DNA of 64,000 nucleotides from positions 1 through 64,000 of the forward strand of contig NZ_AUDM01000005.1 in NCBI RefSeq assembly GCF_000425465.1. Direction: 5' to 3'. The notes under the pieces were generated by a model. It searched no databases. It had not been told where the DNA came from and saw nothing but the letters and a program-made list of their open reading frames with translations. Below are positions 35,391 to 44,253 of this stretch, piece by piece. The position numbers and the translations under genes were made by a program. Position 1 is the first letter of the stretch. Each line of letters starts with the position of its first letter. Source of the stretch: Flavobacterium filum DSM 17961. Its GTDB lineage: Bacteria > Bacteroidota > Bacteroidia > Flavobacteriales > Flavobacteriaceae.

Positions 35391-38300
35391 ATGAAAAAAC
35401 TTTTTTACTTAATTTTCTTATCAAGTATAGCATCATTTTCACAAACTAAGTATTATTATTTCAAAGGACAGAAAATAAACATTGAACTTGATAAAAGATT
35501 TTTAACAATAAATGTTTCAAATGAAACAAGTGTTAATTCAATAATGGAATATGGTTTTAAAGACTTTGTTTTTTTAAAAGATGTAAAAGATTCAACAAAA
35601 TGGGCTAAAATTGAATTTACCCCCCCCCCCCATATTTATTCAGATATGGAGTATTTGCAAAAAATCAATAGTTTAAGAAATAATTCTTCTGTTTTAACAG
35701 TATCACCATCTTTTATTACTTCTAATGGTGCTACAATTGATATGTCTAGTTATTTCTATGTAAAATTAAAAAGCTTAAATGATGTTCAACTGCTTCATAC
35801 TATATCTTTAGCTAAAAATGTAGAAGTAATTGAGCAAAATCAATTTATGCCTTTGTGGTTTACATTAAAATGCAATAAGACAACTTTAGATAATGCTTTA
35901 GAGGTAGCAAATTATTTTTATGAAACCGGTTTTTTTGATGGTGCTGTGCCTGACTTTATGGATGTTGTGTTTTCTAATAATAATTCAGATTGCACAAATG
36001 ATCCGCTTTTTCAACAACAATGGGGGCTTTATAACACTAACAATCCTAATTTAGATATAAATGCCTGTCAAGCTTGGTCTATAACAGAAGGGGAAAATAG
36101 TATTGTAGCTGTTATAGATAGTGGAATTGAATTGGAACATCAAGATTTGATTGATAATATTCATCCTTTTAGTTGGGATGCCGTTTCACAATCATCGCCA
36201 AGTATTAATGCAACACCACATGGTACAAATGTTGCTGGTATAATTGGTGCATTGAAAAACAACAATTACCAAATTGTAGGAACAGCACCTAAAACTAAAT
36301 TAATGTCAATAAGTATGTTGTCCTCTGGAAATTTAAATCTACAAAGACTTGCAAACGCTATTAATTTAGCTATGATTAACGGAGCTCATGTTATTAATAA
36401 TTCTTGGGGTTGTACACCAAATGGATTTATAGAAGATGCATTAAATAATGTAATAACAAATGGAAGAAATGGACTAGGTTGTGTTGTGGTTCATGCTTCT
36501 GCTAACAATGGAAATTCAAACATACCATTTCCGGCAAATACAATAAATAACATATTAGTTGTTGGAGCAATGAATGAGAATGGCTCTAAAGCAAGCTTTT
36601 CTAATTTTGGGAATAAACTTGATTTAGTTGCACCAGGGACTAATATATTAACAACGGATTTATATAATAATGTAATTCTAGAGCAAGGCACTTCTTTTTC
36701 AGCACCATTTGTTTCAGGCGTATCAGCATTAATTTTATCTACGAATCCTTGTTTGACGGGTAAAGAAGTTAATGATATTATTGAAAAAACAGCCCAAAAG
36801 GTGGGGAATTATACTTATACATATCAAACTAATAGAAACAATGGAAGATGGAATAATGAAATGGGTTATGGTTTAGTTGATGCTCACGCTGCAGTTGTAA
36901 AAGCTCAACAGTTATATTCACCTACACTAGATTTAATGATAGCAGATTCTTTTAAAGATGAAGGAATTGAACCTAATACAATCACAAAAAAGTTTTGGAG
37001 TAGTGAGTCAATTTGGATAAGAAATAATGATGATGGAATAGAAGAGCATCAAAATCCTGAATATAGTGAAACAATACCTAATTATGTGTATGTAAAAATT
37101 AAGAACAAAAGCTGTGTTGCCTCAAGTGGGAATGATGAATTAAAGCTATATTGGTCAAAAGCAGGAACATCTTCTACTTGGCCATTATCATGGGAAGGAA
37201 ATTTATATATAGATAATGTTCAAATGGGTGCACCAATTGCAACAATAACTATACCGGTGCTTAATCCGGGTCAAGAAATAATTTTAAAAGCACCATGGTT
37301 AATTCCAAATCCTCAAAATTATGCTACTATCGTAGAAGAACAAGATTTATGGCATTTTTGTATATTAGCAAGGATTGTCTCTAATGACGATCAAATGACT
37401 TTTCCTGAAACAAATAACGATATTCAAAATATTAAAAACAATAATAATATTGCAATGACCAATATTACAGTTGTTGATTTAATTCAAAACGTAACCAATG
37501 GAGATACTTTTGGAGGTGTAATTTATGTTTCTAATCCTAAAAATACTTCTAATATTTATTATCTGGAGTTAGAAGTAGAAGAAGAGGAAGAGGGTAAATC
37601 TATTGCAGAGGAAGCTGAAATTTCAATTAAAATGGATAATGTTTTGTTTAATGCTTGGGAAAAAGGAGGCAAAAAAGTAGCATTTTTAGACAACACAAAT
37701 GAAGAAAAAAGAAAAATTGTAAAAGGAAATAAAGTAGTTTTAGATCATTTATTATTTGATCCCAATGAAGTAGGGACATTAAAAATTTCATTCAATTTTC
37801 TAACAAGAGAATTAACTGAAAAATCTAATTACACCTATCATATCATTCAAAAAGATTATTTTACTGATGAAATTATTGGTGGAGAAACTTTTGTGATTAA
37901 AAAACCGGTTCGACAACCATTTTTAGCTGATGCAGGAGAGACAATAATGACTGATATTAATCAACCCATTATAATTAGTGCAGAACAAATTAATGAGGCG
38001 GCTTTATATAATTGGTATGATTCAAATGGTGAGCTGATTTTTCAAGGTAAAGACTTAACCGTATCAACCGATATTGTAAAAAAATATAAACTTGAAGTTA
38101 TTGCTTTAACTGATGGATTTAAAGATTATGCAGATGTTGAAGTTAAATTAAACCCAAGTAAAATAGAATCCATTTCACCAAATCCAGCAGTTAACCAAAT
38201 TCAAGTAAATTATAAAGTCAATGAAAACACCTCTGCATATTTAATGGTTTTAGGTTATTATGGTAGTAGTACAACCTCTCATAATTATATTATTGATATT

Positions 38301-38411
38301 AATCAATCAAACTATATTATTAATCTTAGTGAATATACTCAAGGTTTTTATACTGTTGCTCTCGTTTGTAGCGGTGAAATTGTTGATGCCAAAAACTTTA
38401 TCAAAAATTAA
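35391..38411 (+). CDS. Subtilisin-like (S8) protease, T9SS cargo
   Basis: The 1006-aa protein has a signal peptide (FYLIFLSSIASFSQ), an N-terminal inhibitor-like region, and a subtilase domain with the triad D243 (VAVIDSG), H277 (HGTNVAGIIGA) and S435 (GTSFSAPFVSGV), plus NNSWG for the oxyanion. A beta-rich middle follows, with a Glu-rich loop near residue 730, and a C-terminal type A sorting domain (ISPNPAVNQIQVNY). It is expected on the cell surface or released. A run of 12 C at codons 77-81 is exceptional in this AT-rich gene and could shift the frame. The gene lies in the inserted cassette and heads a three-gene run. Confidence 0.92.
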   Translation: MKKLFYLIFLSSIASFSQTKYYYFKGQKINIELDKRFLTINVSNETSVNSIMEYGFKDFVFLKDVKDSTKWAKIEFTPPPHIYSDMEYLQKINSLRNNSSVLTVSPSFITSNGATIDMSSYFYVKLKSLNDVQLLHTISLAKNVEVIEQNQFMPLWFTLKCNKTTLDNALEVANYFYETGFFDGAVPDFMDVVFSNNNSDCTNDPLFQQQWGLYNTNNPNLDINACQAWSITEGENSIVAVIDSGIELEHQDLIDNIHPFSWDAVSQSSPSINATPHGTNVAGIIGALKNNNYQIVGTAPKTKLMSISMLSSGNLNLQRLANAINLAMINGAHVINNSWGCTPNGFIEDALNNVITNGRNGLGCVVVHASANNGNSNIPFPANTINNILVVGAMNENGSKASFSNFGNKLDLVAPGTNILTTDLYNNVILEQGTSFSAPFVSGVSALILSTNPCLTGKEVNDIIEKTAQKVGNYTYTYQTNRNNGRWNNEMGYGLVDAHAAVVKAQQLYSPTLDLMIADSFKDEGIEPNTITKKFWSSESIWIRNNDDGIEEHQNPEYSETIPNYVYVKIKNKSCVASSGNDELKLYWSKAGTSSTWPLSWEGNLYIDNVQMGAPIATITIPVLNPGQEIILKAPWLIPNPQNYATIVEEQDLWHFCILARIVSNDDQMTFPETNNDIQNIKNNNNIAMTNITVVDLIQNVTNGDTFGGVIYVSNPKNTSNIYYLELEVEEEEEGKSIAEEAEISIKMDNVLFNAWEKGGKKVAFLDNTNEEKRKIVKGNKVVLDHLLFDPNEVGTLKISFNFLTRELTEKSNYTYHIIQKDYFTDEIIGGETFVIKKPVRQPFLADAGETIMTDINQPIIISAEQINEAALYNWYDSNGELIFQGKDLTVSTDIVKKYKLEVIALTDGFKDYADVEVKLNPSKIESISPNPAVNQIQVNYKVNENTSAYLMVLGYYGSSTTSHNYIIDINQSNYIINLSEYTQGFYTVALVCSGEIVDAKNFIKN
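35620..35631. repeat. 12-C homopolymer inside the subtilase gene
   Basis: Twelve consecutive C encode Thr-Pro-Pro-Pro-His (residues 77-81). With the count seen here the frame is open. Gain or loss of one or two C would truncate the protein before the catalytic domain. Confidence 0.95.
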
Positions 38412-38422
38412 ATTCAAAAGCT

Positions 38423-39922
38423 ATGAAAACAACAATAACTACCTTTTTATTGCTGCTATTTTGGAGTTTAAATTCTCAAAACATTAGCATTAACTCTTCT
38501 TTTGGGAATAATGGCGTTTTCGTTGTCCCTTCCTCACAAAACTCCTTTGTTTATGCTTTAGATTGGGATGCATTGGGCAATATTTATGGTGCCAGAGCTA
38601 CATTACAAAGTGGTAATTCTTATAATTATGAATTATCAATAACAAAGTGTTCTACCGAAGGGGTTTTAGATAATGGTTTTGGTAATAATGGTGTTTCTGT
38701 TCTTTCATTTGCAGAAAGTCAAACACCATTTGACATAAAGGTGACAGAACACTCAAAAATTTTTATTTGTGGTATGGCACACAATTCAATTTCTTCTCAA
38801 AGTTTTGGTTTTTTAGTTAAATTAAATCCAGACGGGAGCTTAGATACATCATTTGCTAATGAAGGAGTTTTTATTTTAAATGTGAATTCTATTGGTTTTA
38901 ATTCAATCGTTCTTTTGAATGATGATTCTATTGTTTTGGGCGGAACTGCGAACAGTTTAGGTATACTTGTTAAATTAAATTCAAACGGTTCTTTAGCTAC
39001 AGATTTTGGTAATAATGGTGTTATGAATGTGTCGTCTGGAAGTTTTCATTTCGGTCTCGAAAAAACAATAGTTACAAACAACAATGAACTACTGTCTGTT
39101 GGATTTGAATTTTCCAATGCATCCAATACTAAAATTGCTTATTGTAAAACAGATACAAATGGAAATTTTATTGAAGCGTTTGGGAACAATGGGAAAGTAG
39201 TTTATGATTTACAAATTGACCCATATCCTTTTGGATCGGAGTTAATTACTCAAATTAAAAAAGGGACTAACAACTCCTATTATTTAGGGGGTAATAATGC
39301 GGACAGTTATTTTATCTTAAAGATTAATGAAGATGGTAGTTTTGATGAAAATTTTGCAAACTCAGGAATTTCTTCCGGTAATTTTCCCTTTACTGATTTT
39401 GACTTACAAGAAAATGGAAAAATTGTAATCAGCGGAACCACGCTTGTTTCTGATTCCAATTTAGGATATTCTATTATTCGTTTAAATGATGATGGATCAT
39501 TTGATGATACTTTTAATAATGGTTCAAACTTTATTCTCGATTTATCATCACAAAGTGATTATATGTATAGTATGAAATTTACATCGGCTAATGAATTTTT
39601 GATTGGAGGTTCAATGGGTCAGAATGCTATTCGAAAAGCAATAATTACTAAACTAACTATTGACGATGCTTTATCTGTTAATCAAAAAGATAAACAATTA
39701 GAATTTCAAATATTTCCTAATCCGTTTAAAGATAATATAAATATTAGCAATATAGGTGAAGTAAAAAATGTAAAAATGGTTGATATATTAGGAAAGCAAA
39801 TAGAATTCTCACGCATCAATAATACTATTCATGTGGATGAAAATCTATCAGCAGGGATATATTTTATGAAAGTATTATTTTATGATGGTATGGAAATTAT
39901 TAAAAAAATCGTTAAAGAATAA
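38423..39922 (+). CDS. Delta-60 repeat protein, T9SS cargo
   Basis: The 499-aa protein has a signal peptide (FLLLLFWSLNSQ) and about seven copies of the delta-60 repeat (for example LNPDGSLDTSFANEGVF and LNDDGSFDDTFNNGS), which probably build a beta-propeller. The tail (FQIFPNPFKDNINIS, VKMVDILGKQIEF, SAGIYFMKVLF) is a type A T9SS sorting domain. Function is unknown; such proteins are usually surface adhesins or scaffold proteins. It starts 11 bp after the subtilase gene and is probably co-transcribed. Confidence 0.88.
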   Translation: MKTTITTFLLLLFWSLNSQNISINSSFGNNGVFVVPSSQNSFVYALDWDALGNIYGARATLQSGNSYNYELSITKCSTEGVLDNGFGNNGVSVLSFAESQTPFDIKVTEHSKIFICGMAHNSISSQSFGFLVKLNPDGSLDTSFANEGVFILNVNSIGFNSIVLLNDDSIVLGGTANSLGILVKLNSNGSLATDFGNNGVMNVSSGSFHFGLEKTIVTNNNELLSVGFEFSNASNTKIAYCKTDTNGNFIEAFGNNGKVVYDLQIDPYPFGSELITQIKKGTNNSYYLGGNNADSYFILKINEDGSFDENFANSGISSGNFPFTDFDLQENGKIVISGTTLVSDSNLGYSIIRLNDDGSFDDTFNNGSNFILDLSSQSDYMYSMKFTSANEFLIGGSMGQNAIRKAIITKLTIDDALSVNQKDKQLEFQIFPNPFKDNINISNIGEVKNVKMVDILGKQIEFSRINNTIHVDENLSAGIYFMKVLFYDGMEIIKKIVKE

Positions 39923-39982
39923 AAAGTATTTTTAATCGAAATAAATTCAAATCTAATTTCATCAAAAATAAAATGAAATGCT

Positions 39983-40612
39983 ATGAAAAAACTTTATATT
40001 TTCTTACTTTTTTTTAGTTTGATGAAGGCACAAACAATTGAACAAGTATCGATTATACCGATTGAAAACGGTATCAATGTTGAGTTAAAAATATTTGGTC
40101 AAACCATTACAACTTTTGTAAGTAGTACAAATACATTGAGTGAGGCACAGATTACATTAAATACCTGTTATTGGACATCAATATTAACTGCAACTTCACA
40201 TTTGACAAATCTTTTTTCGATTTCACTATCAGATGAACCATTAAATTACACGCTTACTATCAATGTTTTTAATTCCTCATCAAATGTGGTTTGTGAGTCG
40301 CAAGAGCTAACAGATTTTATAGTCGTACATTTTTCCACCCCATTAGAAGAGCCCATTGTTCTTTCAACTGAACAGTTTAAGTTGTCTCAAAATGAAATTA
40401 AGATTTATCCAAATCCTTCAAATGGAAAGATGTATATAGATGCTTCCTTTAACATTGAAAAAGTGGTTGTTTATGATGCTTTTGGTCGATTGGTTCATCA
40501 CCAAAATGAAGTTGTAGAAAAACAATTAAATTTAAGTCATTTAGCAAAAGGAATGTATTTTATAAAAGAAAATAATCAAGCTCACTTTGTAAAAAAGATA
40601 TGGGTTCAATAG
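39983..40612 (+). CDS. Small secreted protein with T9SS sorting domain
   Basis: The 209-aa protein has a signal peptide (LYIFLLFFSLMKAQ), a beta-rich domain of about 110 residues with two cysteines that I do not recognise, and a type A sorting tail (IKIYPNPSNGKMYID, VVVYDAFGRLVHH, LAKGMYFIKE). It is the last gene of the inserted cassette and lies 60 bp after the delta-60 gene. A hairpin follows before the convergent Bax-inhibitor-1 gene. Confidence 0.82.
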   Translation: MKKLYIFLLFFSLMKAQTIEQVSIIPIENGINVELKIFGQTITTFVSSTNTLSEAQITLNTCYWTSILTATSHLTNLFSISLSDEPLNYTLTINVFNSSSNVVCESQELTDFIVVHFSTPLEEPIVLSTEQFKLSQNEIKIYPNPSNGKMYIDASFNIEKVVVYDAFGRLVHHQNEVVEKQLNLSHLAKGMYFIKENNQAHFVKKIWVQ

Positions 40613-40628
40613 ATTAATTTAAAAAAAC

Positions 40629-40665
40629 TAAACCCTACAAGTTGTTAAACAAGAAGGGTTTATTT
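40629..40665. terminator. Terminator-like hairpin between convergent genes
   Basis: TAAACCCT (40629-40636) pairs with AGGGTTTA (40655-40662); the 18-nt loop contains further short pairing. The downstream tract is T-rich but interrupted, so it is weaker than the other terminators. Confidence 0.55.
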
Positions 40666-40682
40666 ATGTTATAAATAAGGTG

Positions 40683-41453
40683 TTAATCCCTACTCGAAAT
40701 CTTAGAAAGCAATCGCAAAAACTCTACATACAACCAAACCAAGGTAATCATCAATCCCATCGCTCCAAACCATTCCATGTATTTAGGCAATTGTTTTTGA
40801 GCTCCTTTTTCAATTTGATCAAAATCCAAAAATAAATTTAAGGCCGCCACTACAATCACCAAAACGCTAATGCCGATACTCATCAACGAATTACCATAAT
40901 GTACCGGCTGAAAGCTGGTAAACATACTCAACAACCACGTAATAAGATAGTAAATAGCAATGGTAATCGTAGCTCCAATCACCACCGATTTGAATTTTTC
41001 GGTTACAGTAACCACCTTATATTTATACAACATAAAACACACTAAAAACGTGGTAAATGTTGCTCCAACAGCCTGAATCACAATTCCGGGATACATTGCT
41101 TCAAAAATGGCGGATAATGCCCCGATAAATAATCCTTCAAATAGTGCATAACCCGGAGCTAAATAAGTGGATAAATGCGGTTTAAAAGAGGCAATTAACA
41201 CGAGCACAAAACCAATTAATGCACCGCCTATTAAAAACGGCATCGGATTGTAGCCGGTTGCTGTCATTGTCCACGTTAACGTAGCGGTTACTACTAAAAT
41301 CAGCAACATAATAAGACTCTTGTTAATGGTGCCGGAAATGGTCATGGTCTCGTTGTAATCAATGATTACAGAACGATTTCCTTCTTCATCTACTTGAATA
41401 ACCTGAGGTTTATCAAAAGATTTGTTCTTAAAAAACGGATTGTTGGATTGCAT
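40683..41453 (-). CDS. Bax inhibitor-1/YccA family membrane protein
   Basis: The 256-aa protein has a soluble N-terminus and about seven membrane helices, with the family features FLIGGALIGFVLVLIASF and a C-terminal LDFDQIEKGAQ aspartate pair that in relatives forms the pH-sensitive calcium-leak site. It is an inner-membrane protein of uncertain bacterial role. It is the last gene of the run that includes pyk. Its 3' 246 bp are duplicated at 35015-35260, and here the full gene is intact. Confidence 0.93.
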   Translation of the reverse strand: MQSNNPFFKNKSFDKPQVIQVDEEGNRSVIIDYNETMTISGTINKSLIMLLILVVTATLTWTMTATGYNPMPFLIGGALIGFVLVLIASFKPHLSTYLAPGYALFEGLFIGALSAIFEAMYPGIVIQAVGATFTTFLVCFMLYKYKVVTVTEKFKSVVIGATITIAIYYLITWLLSMFTSFQPVHYGNSLMSIGISVLVIVVAALNLFLDFDQIEKGAQKQLPKYMEWFGAMGLMITLVWLYVEFLRLLSKISSRD

Positions 41454-41486
41454 CTTTTTAATTTTTAAAGTGGAAAGATAAAAAAA

Positions 41487-42917
41487 TTATCCTATATCTG
41501 ATACTCTTAACGTATTTACCATTCCTTTTTCAGCAATTGGCATAGCCGCTAAGTTGATAACCATATCGCCTTTTTCTACAAATCCTTTGTGTTTGGCTAT
41601 TTTATTTACGTCTTCCACCGTATCATCGGTGCTCGCAAATTTATCATAGTAAAACGATCGAACACCCCATAATAAATTCATTTGCGTTAAAATTCTTCGG
41701 TTAGAAGTAAATACTAAAATGTGAGCACTCGGACGCCAAGCTGAAATTTGAAAAGCAGTATAACCACTGTTCGTCAAGGTTGAAATGGCTTTTGCTTTAA
41801 TTTCATTCGCCATAATGGCTGCATGATAACAAATCGATTTGGTAATGAATCGTTTCGTTCTCACGTGAGGTGGATTTTGCGGAACCGAAATCAACGGACT
41901 ATCTTCTACAGAACGAATAATTCTGGTCATCGTTTCAATTACTTCTACCGGATAATTACCTACGGAAGTTTCACCGGAAAGCATCACTGCATCTGCACCA
42001 TCCATTACGGAGTTGGCTACGTCGTTTACTTCTGCACGAGTTGGCGTTAAACTGGTAATCATCGTTTCCATCATTTGTGTAGCCACAATCACCGGAATAC
42101 GAGCCGTTTTAGCTCTATGAATTAATTTCTTTTGAATTAACGGCACTTCTTCAGCCGGAATTTCTACGCCTAAATCGCCACGAGCTACCATTAATCCGTC
42201 GCAAAAGGCCACAATTTTATCGATATTTTCTACTGCTTCCGGTTTTTCGATTTTAGCCACAATCGGAATTTTATAAGAAGAATTTTTGGAAATTAAATCC
42301 TGTAATTCCTCTAAATCTTTTGGTGTTCTTACGAATGAAAGAGCAATCCAATCCACTTCATTTTCAATGGCAAATAAAGCATCTTTAATGTCTTTTTTAG
42401 TTAAAGCCGGTAACGAAACTTTGGTATTGGGAAGGTTTACACCTTTTTTAGACTTTAATGGCCCACCTTGAAGTACTTTACATACCACTTCAGTTGAACC
42501 ATTGGTTTCTAACGCTTCAAAAATTAATTTACCGTCGTCTAATAAGATTTTTTCACCCGGATTTACATCACGAGGAAATTCTTTGTAGTTCATATAAACT
42601 CTTTCCGCCGTTCCGGGAACATCTTCCGCCGTTTGAAAAGTGATGATGTCACCTTTGTTCACCACTACATCTTCTTTCATCACACCAACACGAAGTTTTG
42701 GGCCTTGTAAATCGGCAAGAATGGCAGTAGTATAACCAAATTCTTCATTCAATCCTCTGATGATGTCAATTCGTTCTTTTACATCAGCATAATCGGCATG
42801 CGAAAAATTAATACGGAACACGTTTACTCCCGCATCTACCATTTCTTTTATCACTTCTTTGCTACTGCACGAAGGACCTAGTGTGGCTACAATTTTCGTT
42901 TTTTTGTTAAGTGGCAT
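41487..42917 (-). CDS. pyk: Pyruvate kinase
   Basis: The enzyme makes pyruvate and ATP from phosphoenolpyruvate and ADP. The 476-aa protein has KTKIVATLGPSCSS at the N-terminus, the catalytic lysine segment IPIVAKIEKPEAVENID, MVARGDLGVEIP for metal binding and MDGADAVMLSGETSVGNYP. The C-terminal allosteric domain is complete. It starts 6 bp after the IPExxxVDY gene, so the two are coupled, as usual in Flavobacterium. Confidence 0.98.
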   Translation of the reverse strand: MPLNKKTKIVATLGPSCSSKEVIKEMVDAGVNVFRINFSHADYADVKERIDIIRGLNEEFGYTTAILADLQGPKLRVGVMKEDVVVNKGDIITFQTAEDVPGTAERVYMNYKEFPRDVNPGEKILLDDGKLIFEALETNGSTEVVCKVLQGGPLKSKKGVNLPNTKVSLPALTKKDIKDALFAIENEVDWIALSFVRTPKDLEELQDLISKNSSYKIPIVAKIEKPEAVENIDKIVAFCDGLMVARGDLGVEIPAEEVPLIQKKLIHRAKTARIPVIVATQMMETMITSLTPTRAEVNDVANSVMDGADAVMLSGETSVGNYPVEVIETMTRIIRSVEDSPLISVPQNPPHVRTKRFITKSICYHAAIMANEIKAKAISTLTNSGYTAFQISAWRPSAHILVFTSNRRILTQMNLLWGVRSFYYDKFASTDDTVEDVNKIAKHKGFVEKGDMVINLAAMPIAEKGMVNTLRVSDIG

Positions 42918-42923
42918 ATTTTG

Positions 42924-43391
42924 TTAAAATATTAAATTATTTTTAGATTTTAGTTTGTCGTATTGAACAGCATAAACCGTAGAAATTTGGTTTATTTTTT
43001 TCAGTTGATGTATGATTTTTATGGTGTTGATTTGTTTTTCTTCTCCTTCAATTTTCAGAAAATAATCTACTTTTTTGAGTTCCGGTAAAAAATACGCATG
43101 AGAAGTTAAACCGCCATCATTGGCAAATAATCCTGCAGTATTAGAAGGAACTTGAACTTCTTTTTTATTTTCTATCAACGTCCAAACCATATCGTTTTTT
43201 TCGTCTTCAAATAAAAAAGCAGGATAAGCCGTTTTTTGAATCAAAACGCCTTTTTGAGATTTACTCAATCGGGTTTGCAATTGTTGATTGACAAAATAAG
43301 CAATACGGAAATTTTCTAAATGAGAATGGATGGCGATTAATTGAAAATCAGCTTCTTCAAGATCATCAATAAATAGTTTATGAATGGCCAT
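42924..43391 (-). CDS. IPExxxVDY-family protein
   Basis: This 155-aa protein belongs to a Bacteroidota family named for a conserved motif, here LPELKKVDYFLKI near residues 103-115. It has no signal peptide or membrane segment. The family has no assigned function, but it is consistently found between rnc and pyk, as here (109 bp from rnc, 6 bp from pyk). A role linked to either neighbour would be inference only. Confidence 0.85.
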   Translation of the reverse strand: MAIHKLFIDDLEEADFQLIAIHSHLENFRIAYFVNQQLQTRLSKSQKGVLIQKTAYPAFLFEDEKNDMVWTLIENKKEVQVPSNTAGLFANDGGLTSHAYFLPELKKVDYFLKIEGEEKQINTIKIIHQLKKINQISTVYAVQYDKLKSKNNLIF

Positions 43392-43500
43392 CTTTTAAAT
43401 AAACAAGATGTAAAGATACAGTTTTTGTCCAAAAAAAGCACGTTAACGTTCTAACTTAACTTAAATTTATTAACGAAAACGATGTAGTTTTTTGCCAATT

Positions 43501-44247
43501 TTATATTTTTTTCCCCATTTGTTCTTGAAATGCATAAAAAGCACGTTTGGAAGCAATTTCCTCTGCTTTCTTTTTTGAAGTAGCTCTAGCTTTGGCAATT
43601 ATTTTTTGGTCGATACTCAATTTTACACCAAAAAAGCGTTGATTATCATTTCCATTATCGTCGAACACATCATAATGGAAGGATTTTTTTTCTTTTTGAC
43701 ACCATTCAATAACCAAACTTTTATAGCTGATTACTTTTCCTTCTAATTTTTCAATGTCCACATAAGGAACAATTACTCTTTTGTAAATGAATTTTTCGCA
43801 ATAGGTATATCCTCGGTCTAAAAAAATAGCTCCAACCAGTGCTTCAAAAATATTTCCGTGAATGTTTTCACCAAAATGTTGCGTTGGTACTTTGCTATCT
43901 ACAAACTGAATCAGGTTGAGGTCTCTGCCCAATTCATTCAAGTGTTCGCGACTCACAATTTTAGAACGCATTTTGGTCAAATACCCTTCATCTCCGTGAG
44001 GCACAACATTAAATAAATGACTGGCAATGACAGAACTCAGCATCGCATCACCCAAAAATTCTAATCGTTCATAATTAATCGGGTTTCCTTTGGAATCTAA
44101 TTTATTGGAAGAACGATGTGTAAAGGCTTTTTGATAGTAATCTATATTTTGCGGGGTAAACCCCAATATTTTATGAATGGCTTCAAAAAAAATCCCGCCT
44201 TCTTGAGGTCGGGAATTTTTTGTAAATATTTTTTTAAAAACGTTCAT
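43501..44247 (-). CDS. rnc: Ribonuclease III
   Basis: RNase III cuts double-stranded RNA in rRNA and mRNA processing. The 248-aa protein has the signature YERLEFLGDAMLSSVIA, the second metal site GNIFEALVGAIFLDRGY and a C-terminal dsRNA-binding domain (YKSLVIEWCQKEKKSFHY to ATSKKKAEEIASKRAF). The N-terminal extension of about 25 residues is usual for Bacteroidota. It starts 6 bp after fabF, the common acpP-fabF-rnc order. Confidence 0.97.
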   Translation of the reverse strand: MNVFKKIFTKNSRPQEGGIFFEAIHKILGFTPQNIDYYQKAFTHRSSNKLDSKGNPINYERLEFLGDAMLSSVIASHLFNVVPHGDEGYLTKMRSKIVSREHLNELGRDLNLIQFVDSKVPTQHFGENIHGNIFEALVGAIFLDRGYTYCEKFIYKRVIVPYVDIEKLEGKVISYKSLVIEWCQKEKKSFHYDVFDDNGNDNQRFFGVKLSIDQKIIAKARATSKKKAEEIASKRAFYAFQEQMGKKI

Positions 44248-44253
44248 TTAGAA

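Noticed and set aside
38260..38487. 75-codon frame spanning the subtilase and delta-60 gene junction
   Set aside because: It lies in another frame of two well-supported T9SS genes and encodes only Leu/Ile-rich text.
35260..40682. Integrative element with its own recombinase
   Set aside because: All three genes encode exported T9SS cargo; no integrase, transposase or conjugation gene is present.
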